Below are positions 17,265 to 23,488 of a stretch of DNA of 38,353 bases, piece by piece. This stretch comes from Planctomycetota bacterium. GTDB taxonomy: Bacteria; Planctomycetota; MHYJ01; JACPTZ01. How positions within the stretch are numbered: position 1 is the first letter of the stretch; every line of letters starts with the position of its first letter. Location of the stretch: the NCBI GenBank assembly GCA_016192525.1, contig JACPTZ010000144.1, positions 1 to 38,353 of the forward strand, given 5' to 3'. A program made the translations under genes and the position numbers. A model generated the notes under the pieces. The model was not told the origin of the DNA. It made no database searches and saw only the letters and a list, made by a program, of their open reading frames with translations.

Positions 17265-18035
17265 ATGGAAGCCGTGCTCACGGGCCTGGGCCGCACCTCG
17301 ATCGACCTCGTCCGCCAGCTCGGCGGCTACGCCCGGCTCGCGGGGCGGGCCGTCACCGCCTCGTTCGGCCGATGGCCGCGTCGGCGCGTCCTCCTCGAGC
17401 AGGCGATCCGGGTGGGCAACGAGTCGCTTCCCGTGGTCCTGACCACCGGCATCTTCACCGGCATGGTCCTCGCCGTCCAGTCGTACTCCCAGTTCAAGCG
17501 GGTGGAACTCCAGTCGCTCGTCGGCGCGGTGGTGGGACTGTCGATGACGCGCGAACTGGGTCCTGTGCTCACCGGCCTCATGCTCGCCGGCCGGGTGGGG
17601 GCGGCGATGGCGGCCGAACTCGGGACGATGAAGGTGACCGAGCAGATCGACGCCCTCGAGGCGATGGCCACCGACCCGGTGCGCTACCTCGTTCTGCCGC
17701 GATTCCTGGCCTGCCTTCTGCTGACCCCGCTCCTCACCGCGCTGGTGGACGTGATCGGCTGTCTCGGGGCGTACTTCGTGACCGTGGACATCCTCGGCGT
17801 GGACCGCCACTTCTACATCCAGAACGCCCTCGAATGGGTCTTCCCCTGGGCGATCATCAGCGGCCTCCTCAAGGCCGCCGTCTTCGGCGGGATCATCGCG
17901 GTCGTTTGCTGTTACAAGGGCCTCCACGCCGAGGCGGGCGCCGAGGGGGTGGGCAAAGCCACCACGCAGGCGGTGGTGGCGTCGTGCATCCTGATCCTCC
18001 TGAGCGACTTCATGCTGACGGTGCTGATGTATTGA
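17265..18035 (+). CDS. mlaE: MlaE-type ABC transporter permease
   Basis: This 256-residue integral membrane permease belongs to the MlaE family (residues include MTRELGPVLTGLMLAGRVGA and AMAAELGTMKVTEQIDALEAM, the family's signature helix and coupling region). It should move phospholipids between inner and outer membranes together with the MlaF ATPase and MlaD MCE protein encoded at 19932-21845. The start at 17265 (MEAVLTG) is chosen because a longer frame from 17121 lies over non-conserved, repeat-like DNA; its ribosome site (GGCGGG) is weak. Unusually, about 1.9 kb of unrelated DNA separates it from mlaF. Right after the stop lies a short GAGAGTCGGAAATCGACGGT repeat (18049-18079) resembling one after mlaF (20690-20727). 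Confidence 0.93.
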   Translation: MEAVLTGLGRTSIDLVRQLGGYARLAGRAVTASFGRWPRRRVLLEQAIRVGNESLPVVLTTGIFTGMVLAVQSYSQFKRVELQSLVGAVVGLSMTRELGPVLTGLMLAGRVGAAMAAELGTMKVTEQIDALEAMATDPVRYLVLPRFLACLLLTPLLTALVDVIGCLGAYFVTVDILGVDRHFYIQNALEWVFPWAIISGLLKAAVFGGIIAVVCCYKGLHAEAGAEGVGKATTQAVVASCILILLSDFMLTVLMY

Positions 18036-18144
18036 GGCGGACCCGCGAGAGTCGGAAATCGACGGTCGAGAGTCGGATCGGCTGGGCCAGCCCGAGGGGC
18101 CGGCCCGTGGCCGCCGGCGACCGACGGGAAGCCTCCTCCGGCGC

Positions 18145-18513
18145 TCATGCCGCCGGAATCGGCCCCGCAGCGACCAGCTTCTTCGAACGGGAATCGACGC
18201 GGAGGTTCAGTCCCTCAAGAGATCGGGCGCCCAGCAGTTGCAAGTCGCCGGGGCGGGCGAAGACGACCTCGTCGATGGTGAATTGCTCGCCGACCCGCAC
18301 GATGGCGAACCCGATGTCGCGGGTGATCGTCTGCCCATTGGCCATCTGGAAGGAGACGTCTTTCTTCTCGGCCGGGATGCCGATCTGGCGGAGCGTCTCC
18401 TGTGAAATCCACGTGTGCTCGCTTCCCGTGTCGACGAGTACTCGGGGGACACGCGCCGATCGCATTCGATTCAGCGGGTTGGTGAGCCGGCAGACGGTGT
18501 GAAATGTCCCCAT
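18145..18513 (-). CDS. Retropepsin-like (clan AA) aspartic protease
   Basis: This 122-residue protein has a single DTG catalytic motif (VLVDTGSEHTWIS, D28-G30) and a C-terminal LLGARSLEGLNLRVDS block, the hallmarks of small bacterial retropepsin-like proteases that act as dimers. The start at MGTFHTVC (AAAGG seven bases upstream) fits the family better than the longer frame from 18561. It is encoded against the mla genes, within the DNA that separates mlaE from mlaF, so it looks like an accessory insertion. A decayed copy of its 3' half lies 1.1 kb away. The substrate is unknown; family members are found near toxin-antitoxin-like small genes, but I see no partner here. Confidence 0.8.
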   Translation of the reverse strand: MGTFHTVCRLTNPLNRMRSARVPRVLVDTGSEHTWISQETLRQIGIPAEKKDVSFQMANGQTITRDIGFAIVRVGEQFTIDEVVFARPGDLQLLGARSLEGLNLRVDSRSKKLVAAGPIPAA

Positions 18514-18629
18514 GGCTTGCCTTTCATGTTGTATCATGCTTTCGTCGTCCCTGCGATTCAAGGCTTTCGAGCGGTCCAGGCGTCCTGTCTCCTCGAGGCT
18601 GGCGAGTAGCGCTTCTGGGGGGGGGCAAC

Positions 18630-19223
18630 ATGGCTCCGAACCAGCCTGAGGCGCAAGACGCGGGCGGAGCGGTCGTCAGCACCGATCCTCCGATCGCCGG
18701 CCGCGCCTTTTCTGTGACGATGGGCATCGCCCTCGGGCTCCTGGTCAGCGTAACTCCCCTTTCGGGGGTGGAGCCGATCTCCCTGGCCTTCCTCGTGGTC
18801 CTCTACGCCGGCTTTCGCTGGGCCCTCGGAAGGCCATCGGCGAGGGAACGGCGGCGGCTGCTGCTCGGTACGGCGCTGGCGACCGTCGTCGTCTGCTACC
18901 GCCTCCCCGTGAAGATCCTGGACCGGTCGATTCCGCCCCTCAACTACCCGCGGATGTCGCTGGCGGATCTTTCCAGCCGGCTCTACTCCGATCACCATCT
19001 GAGATGCAGGGTTTACGATGATGAAGCCAGGGAGGAGATGATCCAGTTTTCGACCGACCGTGCCCTGAGCCAACGGGAAGTCATGGAACGCCTGGCCTCG
19101 GAGACCGGGCGCGAACTCAACATCTCGTATTGCGGGACGATGGGGGGATCGATCCTTTTCGGCGGCTACCCGAGTTTCACAACATTGCGGCCCAGGCGGG
19201 CCTCTGGACGAGGGGGGCGCTGA
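18630..19223 (+). CDS. Hypothetical membrane protein
   Basis: This 197-residue protein is of no family I recognise. The ATG at 18630 follows a run of G residues that could act as ribosome site; an upstream in-frame start at 18504 lies over the promoter side of the opposite protease gene and was rejected. Hydrophobic segments lie at about residues 26-43, 48-66 and 78-92 with arginine-rich loops (ARERRR). The remaining 100 residues are soluble, with LSQREVMERLASETGRELNI and CGTMGGSILFGGYP, a beta-alpha-beta-like pattern faintly like secretin/STN domains. It sits in the accessory segment between mlaE and mlaF. No function is assigned. Confidence 0.6.
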   Translation: MAPNQPEAQDAGGAVVSTDPPIAGRAFSVTMGIALGLLVSVTPLSGVEPISLAFLVVLYAGFRWALGRPSARERRRLLLGTALATVVVCYRLPVKILDRSIPPLNYPRMSLADLSSRLYSDHHLRCRVYDDEAREEMIQFSTDRALSQREVMERLASETGRELNISYCGTMGGSILFGGYPSFTTLRPRRASGRGGR

Positions 19224-19239
19224 GGGCGTTCGTCTCCAC

Positions 19240-19375
19240 GCGGCGGGAATCGGCTCCGCGGCGACCCGTTTCTTTGAGCGGGAATCGACGCGGAGGTTCA
19301 GTCCCTCCAGGGTCCTCGCCCCGAGCAGTTGCAGATCGCCGGGGCGGGCGAAGACGATCTTGACGATCCGCGCGA
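19240..19375 (-). pseudogene. 3' fragment of a retropepsin-like protease gene
   Basis: The minus strand encodes IVFARPGDLQLLGARTLEGL and continues with NLRVDSRSKK, nearly the same as the C-terminus of the intact protease at 18145-18513. The part with the catalytic DTG is missing: homology ends near 19375. It is a relic of a duplicated gene. Confidence 0.75.
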
Positions 19376-19412
19376 GCGACGGTCAATATCGCCCGGGTTT
19401 CTGTTTCTGTTC

Positions 19413-19431
19413 GCCCCGGAGGGGCGGCAGA
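19413..19431. repeat. Fragment of element D
   Basis: GCCCCGGAGGGGCGGCAGAA matches the hairpin-plus-tail unit repeated in the element at 23104-23300. Confidence 0.5.
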
Positions 19432-19533
19432 ACCGCGGCAGGTTCGGACGTGAGGAGATGTGTTCCACCTTCTCCGGGAAATGCTCCCCACGGGGACACT
19501 CCGGCAGTATCATGAGGCAGGACATGGAGCGGT

Positions 19534-19710
19534 GTACGAGGTTACCGTCCCTGGCGTTGTCATCCTGAGCGAAGCCCGCCGCCGTTTGGCGGGCGAAGCG
19601 AAGGACCGCCAGCCTTGACTCGGAGCAAACGCCTTCCTGCGGCAGACCTGGCGATCCTTCGCCTCGCCCGGCGGGGCGAGGCTCAGGATGACAATGCGGT
19701 AACCTCATAC
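19534..19710. repeat. Palindromic element A, copy 3 (cloverleaf-type)
   Basis: Core arms TGTCATCCTGAGC (from 19558) and GCTCAGGATGACA (to 19693) are identical to copy 1. They enclose hairpin 1 (GCCCGCC/GGCGGGC), an apical stem (GCGAAGGACCGCCAG with CTGGCGATCCTTCGC) and hairpin 2 (CTCGCCC/GGGCGAG). The outer flank inverted repeat GTACGAGGTTACC / GGTAACCTCATAC is shared with copy 1, so the element is about 170 bp. It ends 25 bases before the AbrB-like gene. Confidence 0.85.
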
Positions 19711-19734
19711 GGAGCGGTTTTCAGGGAGATCGGA

Positions 19735-19935
19735 ATGACGAGACACGAGACTCCTGACGGGAAGCTCTTCTGGCGCATGAAGGTGCGACGTCGCGGAGCA
19801 GGATTGTGGGTGACGATCCCCCGCGCGCTCGTTCGGCAGATGCGGTTGCGCGTGGGGATGCGGGTCCGGTGGAGGCGCAACGGTGATCGACTTGTCGCGA
19901 TCCCGATTCGCAGACCAGGGCACGCGACGCCATGA
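19735..19935 (+). CDS. Small AbrB/MazE-like DNA-binding protein
   Basis: This 66-residue protein has a swapped-hairpin AbrB-like core: GLWVTIPRALVRQMRLRVGM, then RVRWRRNGDRLVAIPI. It would bind DNA as a dimer, as a transcription regulator or antitoxin. GGGAG precedes the ATG. Its TGA overlaps the mlaF ATG (ATGA), so it is translated with mlaF and may regulate the mla genes. The longer frame starting at 19615 runs through element A and is not believed. No toxin gene is adjacent, so a stand-alone regulator is more likely than an antitoxin. Confidence 0.7.
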   Translation: MTRHETPDGKLFWRMKVRRRGAGLWVTIPRALVRQMRLRVGMRVRWRRNGDRLVAIPIRRPGHATP

Positions 19936-20690
19936 TCCTCCTCTCCGACCTCCACAAGACCCTCGGTTCCAAGCCGGTCCTCCGGGGCGTGACGCTCGAG
20001 GTGGCCCGCGGGGAGACCCTCGCCGTGATCGGCGGCTCCGGGTGCGGAAAGACCGTCCTCCTCCGGCACATCATCGGGTTCTTCCGACCGGACCAGGGCC
20101 GGGTGGTGGTGGACGGGACCAACCTCACCTCGCTCGATCGTGCCACGCTCATGGCCTTCCGGAGGCGGATCGGGATGGTCTTCCAGGGGGCCGCGCTCTT
20201 CGACTCGATGAACGTCCGCGACAACGTCGCCTTCCAGCTCGAGGAGCACCGGCTGAAGCCGCCCGACGAGGTGGAGAAGATCGTCCGCGCCCGCGTCCGC
20301 AGCGTGGGGCTGAAGGAGGACGACCTCGCGAAAATGCCCTCCGAACTGAGCGGCGGGATGCGGAAGCGGGCGGGCCTCGCCCGCGCCCTCGCCGTCGAGC
20401 CGCCCCCCGCCGTCATGCTCTACGACGAGCCGACCACCGGGCTCGATCCGATCATGTCCGACGTGATCGGCGACCTCATCCTCGGGATGGCGAAGGAGTT
20501 CGCCGTCACCTCCGTCGTGGTGACGCACGACATGGCCCTCGCGTACAAGGTGGGGAACCGGATCGCGATGCTCCACGAGGGGCGCGTCCAGCAGATCGGG
20601 ACCCCGGACGAAATCCGTTCTACCGCAAACCCGATCGTGCGACAATTCATCGAAGGCCGGTCGGTGGGGCCGATCGTGCCGGTGGGATAG
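19932..20690 (+). CDS. mlaF: MlaF-type ABC transporter ATPase
   Basis: This 252-residue ATPase has Walker A GGSGCGKT (residues 34-41), the Q-loop FQGAALFDSMNV, ABC signature ELSGGMRKRAGLARAL, Walker B VMLYDEPTTGLDP and the switch histidine VTHD. The FDSMNV and GGMRKR forms are typical of MlaF. It powers phospholipid transport through MlaE, with MlaD as the periplasmic ring. It overlaps the AbrB-like gene by four bases and is followed 84 bases later by mlaD. Confidence 0.95.
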   Translation: MILLSDLHKTLGSKPVLRGVTLEVARGETLAVIGGSGCGKTVLLRHIIGFFRPDQGRVVVDGTNLTSLDRATLMAFRRRIGMVFQGAALFDSMNVRDNVAFQLEEHRLKPPDEVEKIVRARVRSVGLKEDDLAKMPSELSGGMRKRAGLARALAVEPPPAVMLYDEPTTGLDPIMSDVIGDLILGMAKEFAVTSVVVTHDMALAYKVGNRIAMLHEGRVQQIGTPDEIRSTANPIVRQFIEGRSVGPIVPVG

Positions 20691-20774
20691 TCGAAAGTCC
20701 GGAGTCGTCGGTCGAGAGTCGGGACCCGGGGCCTTCGACGGCAGACGGCCGGCTTCAGGCCCGGGACTTCCTGC

Positions 20775-21845
20775 ATGGACGATCGCAAACTCGAGCTCCG
20801 CATCGGAATCCTCGTCCTTGTCGGCATCGCCGCCATCGCGCTGATGCTCGCGGTGCTGGAACGCCGTCTCTTTTCGCCGAAGTACCCCCTCAAGGCCACC
20901 TTCACCAACGCCTCGGGGATCCTGGAGGGGACGCCGGTCCACATGGGCGGCGTCGAGGTGGGGCGGGTCGAGGAGATCGAAACCCCGACCCGCGGCGAAC
21001 GCCTCATCAGCATCACGCTCTCGATCGACCGCGAAGTCACGGTCAAGTCCGACGCCGCCTGCTCCATCGAGCCCCGCGGGCTCATCGGCGAGAAGGTGCT
21101 GGAACTCGGCTTCGGGACCCCGACCGCCGCCGATCTCCCCAAAGACGGAACCGCCATTCTCACCGGCGTCCTCCCGCCCTCCTTCACCGACCTTCAGCGC
21201 AGCATCCAGAACGCTGTCGGCGTCCTCGAGGAAGCCCTCAAGAAGCTCAACGCCATCTTCGGCGACGAGGAGGTGGCGGCCAACGTCAAGACGACCGTGA
21301 AGAACGCCGCGGAGATCTCGGAGAAGGCCAAGGTGTTCATGGAGGACGCCCGCGTCGTGGCCTCGAAGGCCCAGCAGGTGCTCGACGACGCCCGCGGCCT
21401 GGCCGACCGGACCCGGACTTCCCTCGACAACATCGACCGGCAGGTCACCGAAGTCTCCGGCCGCTTCCAGAAGGCGACCCAGGGCCTCGACCAGGCCATC
21501 CAGGAGCAGCGTGCAGAACTTCTCGACATGGAGAAGGACCTGCGGCGGAGCATTGCGAAGGTGAGCGACATCCTGGATCGGGCCGATACGATCGTGGAGG
21601 GGGTCGAACGGGGCGAGGGAACAGTCGGGATGCTGCTCCGTTCGCAGGAGTTCTACGAGAAGACCCGGGATCTGGTCGACAATCTCTCGATGGCGGCTCA
21701 GTCGGTGACGAAGACGTCGGACTTTCTCCGGAAGCACCCGTCGTCGCTCTTCTGGGGCGGGGGCGAAGAGGAAGAGGAGTCTCCGCGGCCGCAGAAGCGG
21801 CCGCTGCCGCCGGTGAAGGGGGATCCGAATCGGGGGAGGCGGTAG
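20775..21845 (+). CDS. mlaD: MlaD/MCE-domain lipid-binding protein
   Basis: This 356-residue protein has one N-terminal membrane anchor (residues about 9-27) and an MCE domain (about 38-115: YPLKATFTNASGILEGTPVHMGGVEVGRVEEI, broken by conserved Gly). A long helical region (about 140-320) has heptad-like DDARGLADRTRTSLDNIDRQ and ends in an acidic/Pro-rich tail. It is longer than E. coli MlaD and resembles the needle-like MCE proteins of other phyla, so the helices could form a tunnel across the periplasm. No strong ribosome site is visible. The TAG stop abuts the G-rich heptamer array. Confidence 0.92.
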   Translation: MDDRKLELRIGILVLVGIAAIALMLAVLERRLFSPKYPLKATFTNASGILEGTPVHMGGVEVGRVEEIETPTRGERLISITLSIDREVTVKSDAACSIEPRGLIGEKVLELGFGTPTAADLPKDGTAILTGVLPPSFTDLQRSIQNAVGVLEEALKKLNAIFGDEEVAANVKTTVKNAAEISEKAKVFMEDARVVASKAQQVLDDARGLADRTRTSLDNIDRQVTEVSGRFQKATQGLDQAIQEQRAELLDMEKDLRRSIAKVSDILDRADTIVEGVERGEGTVGMLLRSQEFYEKTRDLVDNLSMAAQSVTKTSDFLRKHPSSLFWGGGEEEEESPRPQKRPLPPVKGDPNRGRR

Positions 21846-22030
21846 GCAGGGGTCAGGGGCCAGGGGCCAGGGGTCAGGGGCCAGGGGCCAGGGGTCAGGG
21901 GCCAGGGGCCAGGGGTTAGGGGTCAGGGGTCAGGGGTTGGGGGGCAGGGGTCAGGGGTCAGGGGGTAGGGGGCAGGGGTTGGGGGGCAGGGGTTGGGGGG
22001 CAGGGGTAGGGGACAAGGGTTGGGGGAGGG
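21846..22030 (+). repeat. G-rich heptamer array
   Basis: About 180 bases of near-perfect 7-base units (GGGGCCA, GGGGTCA, GGGGTTA and GGGGGCA variants). All the G runs are on the plus strand, and it starts one base after the mlaD TAG. Runs of four or five G every seven bases are ideal for stacked G-quadruplexes. Units grade from CCAGGGG/TCAGGGG to TTGGGGGGCAGGGG toward the right. Confidence 0.95.
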
Positions 22031-22129
22031 GCCGGCGGAGGAAGGACGAGCGCGTTCCGGCCTTCGGTCCGGCGGCGGCGCGAGGACGCTGAACCGAGGA
22101 CCGTTCACTTACTCCCCACCCTCCGGGAC

Positions 22130-22158
22130 TTGACCCCGTGAGTCGGGAGGTCTATACT
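22130..22158 (+). promoter_or_regulatory. Strong sigma70-type promoter, consistent with a leaderless GTG-start transcript
   Basis: TTGACC (22130-22135), exactly 17 bases, TATACT (22153-22158). The GTG at 22164 begins five bases after the -10 box, about where transcription should start. The architecture parallels 8214-8248. Confidence 0.6.
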
Positions 22159-22163
22159 CACCT

Positions 22164-22661
22164 GTGAGAGATTCAGGGAAATGGGACCGGGATCGATACG
22201 GGCTTGCCGCGGATCCGCCTGAAAGCGAAGCGACCCCCTTGAAGACCCACCGCACCGTCTTTGCCCTCGAGATCGCCTTTCTCGACGCCCACACCTGCGC
22301 CATGGTGGATGAGGCCTTCGAGGCGTTCCTCGACAAGGTCGAGCGCCCCTCGCGGATTCTGCTCGACTTCGGCCCGGTGGACTACATCTCCTCCTCGATC
22401 GGGCTCTTCCTCCGCGCCACCGATCCGAAGTTCAAACACAAGCTCGTCTGCCTGCGCCCCGGCAGGAACGTTCGCGACATCTTCGCGGTGCTCGGTCTCG
22501 ACAACCTCCCGCAGATCATCCTTCAGCCGGACGGTGTCTGCCCCCTCTGTGCCGGAAAGGACAAGTTCGACAATGTCCGGTTCCAGTGCCAGAAGTGCGG
22601 CCCGCTCGAGGTGAGCCGGATTCGGCTGGAAGAGGACGACAACGGCGGTCGTCCGCGTTGA
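22164..22661 (+). CDS. STAS-domain protein with C-terminal zinc ribbon
   Basis: This 165-residue protein starts at GTG 22164, placed by the promoter; a later TTG at residue 26 is possible. Residues about 30-110 form a STAS (anti-anti-sigma-like) domain with ILLDFGPVDYISSSIGLFLR, which includes the serines where partner-switching kinases phosphorylate such proteins. The tail holds CPLCAGKDKFDNVRFQCQKC, a four-Cys zinc ribbon at about 124-143. STAS plus zinc ribbon is an unusual fusion. It suggests a partner-switch regulator that also docks to protein or nucleic acid. It precedes a Ser/Thr kinase gene, but no HPK-type kinase or PP2C phosphatase is nearby. Confidence 0.75.
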   Translation: MRDSGKWDRDRYGLAADPPESEATPLKTHRTVFALEIAFLDAHTCAMVDEAFEAFLDKVERPSRILLDFGPVDYISSSIGLFLRATDPKFKHKLVCLRPGRNVRDIFAVLGLDNLPQIILQPDGVCPLCAGKDKFDNVRFQCQKCGPLEVSRIRLEEDDNGGRPR

Positions 22662-22721
22662 GGGGTTTCTCGCCGGGGGGCTGGGTCCGTCGCGAGGCAG
22701 GAGGGAGACTTCCGTCCACCT

Positions 22722-22841
22722 GTGAGCCTCGACACGAACTCGATCATCGCCCGGGAGGCGGCCCGGCGCGGCTGGGTCTCCACACGTGACGCACAACCGT
22801 CTGGAACGCAGGACGACCCGAGCCCGGCGAAGACGAAGTGA
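22722..22841 (+). pseudogene. 5' fragment of a kinase gene paralogous to the one at 23489
   Basis: The frame from GTG 22722 reads MSLDTNSIIAREAARRGWVS, closely matching the kinase N-terminus MSTDIDDIIAREAVQRGWVS, then loses similarity and stops at TGA 22839-22841 after 39 residues. AGGAGGGAG lies upstream. It may be the remnant of a duplicated kinase gene or of its own 5' end. Confidence 0.65.
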
Positions 22842-22934
22842 GGCTTTGATGTGCGTCCGTCGCCCTCCTGCGATAGTACGCCCACGCTTCCTGCGGACGG
22901 AAGCGGCCGAACCCCGTGCCTTGCTGGAGTACTC

Positions 22935-23103
22935 ATGTCCCGAAAGACCGATCTGCTCGATCGAATGATGAGGCAGCGGCTCGTGATGCTGGGATCCCCT
23001 ATCGGCGACCCGGTGGCGGAGGACGTTCTGGTGCGGTTTTCTACTTGTCAAAGGAGGATCCGCGCTCTCCGATCCGTCTCCTGGTCAACTCGCCGGGCGG
23101 CTC
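22935..23103 (+). pseudogene. clpP: Truncated, frameshifted clpP fragment
   Basis: From ATG 22935 the frame reads LLDRMMRQRLVMLGSPIGDP then VAEDVLVRF, clearly the N-terminus of ClpP. After a one-base shift in the T-run at 23038-23041 it continues YLSKEDPRSPIRLLVNSPGG, the strand leading to the oxyanion loop. The segments with the catalytic Ser, His and Asp are absent: element D begins immediately after NSPGGS. It is non-functional as it stands. Confidence 0.8.
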
Positions 23104-23300
23104 GCCCCGGAGGGGCGAGGAGACCATAGCCAGGGGTGAAACCCCTGGATTCACCATCGTCCCCCAAGTGACCAGCCCCGAAGGGGCGGCAGAACAGCGG
23201 CGCGTTCGGCGCTTCTGTCGCCCCTTCAGGGCTTGGCGCCTGCGCCGTCGGCTGTCCGGGGGCTTCGCCCCCGGCTATTGCCTTCGTGCCCCTTCGGGGC
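23104..23300. repeat. Palindromic element D
   Basis: Multi-hairpin inverted repeat: GCCCCGGAGGGGC, CAGGGGTGAAACCCCTG, GCCCCGAAGGGGC, GGGGGCTTCGCCCCC and GCCCCTTCGGGGC. The left unit (hairpin, GACCATAGC, hairpin) recurs inverted at the right end (CCGGGGGCTTCGCCCCCGG, GCTATTGCC, hairpin), with compensating changes in the hairpin stems. It directly follows the clpP fragment. I recall similar repeats from planctomycete genomes. 23301-23488 shows no gene. Confidence 0.75.
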
Positions 23301-23488
23301 GTCGGACAACGATGAGAAAGCCTCCTCATGCTGCTTGGCCTGCGCTCCGACGAAACCGACTTGCGTCCCTGTTCGGCACGAAAGGCAAATTCCCTCCCTC
23401 GATGAAGCCCCCGGGTGATACGCTGGCCGCCGTTCCCGATCCGGACGGCAACACCGTACTGACGCGGCGTCGCGGCGTGTGACCTCTC

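Noticed and set aside
14274-17927. Minus-strand open frame of 1217 codons opposite clpC and mlaE
   Set aside because: It is a GC-rich antisense shadow; the plus strand encodes unmistakable ClpC and MlaE. The frames at 15944-18502 (+), 19683-21737 (-) and 19883-21919 (+) are shadows of the same kind.
19615-19734. Longer N-terminus for the AbrB-like protein
   Set aside because: It would be encoded by element A; the ATG at 19735 has its own GGGAG and begins the conserved part.
21846-22030. Heptamer array considered as a CRISPR or coding repeat
   Set aside because: Units are seven bases with no spacers, and the frames through it give only low-complexity Pro/Gly/Arg peptides.
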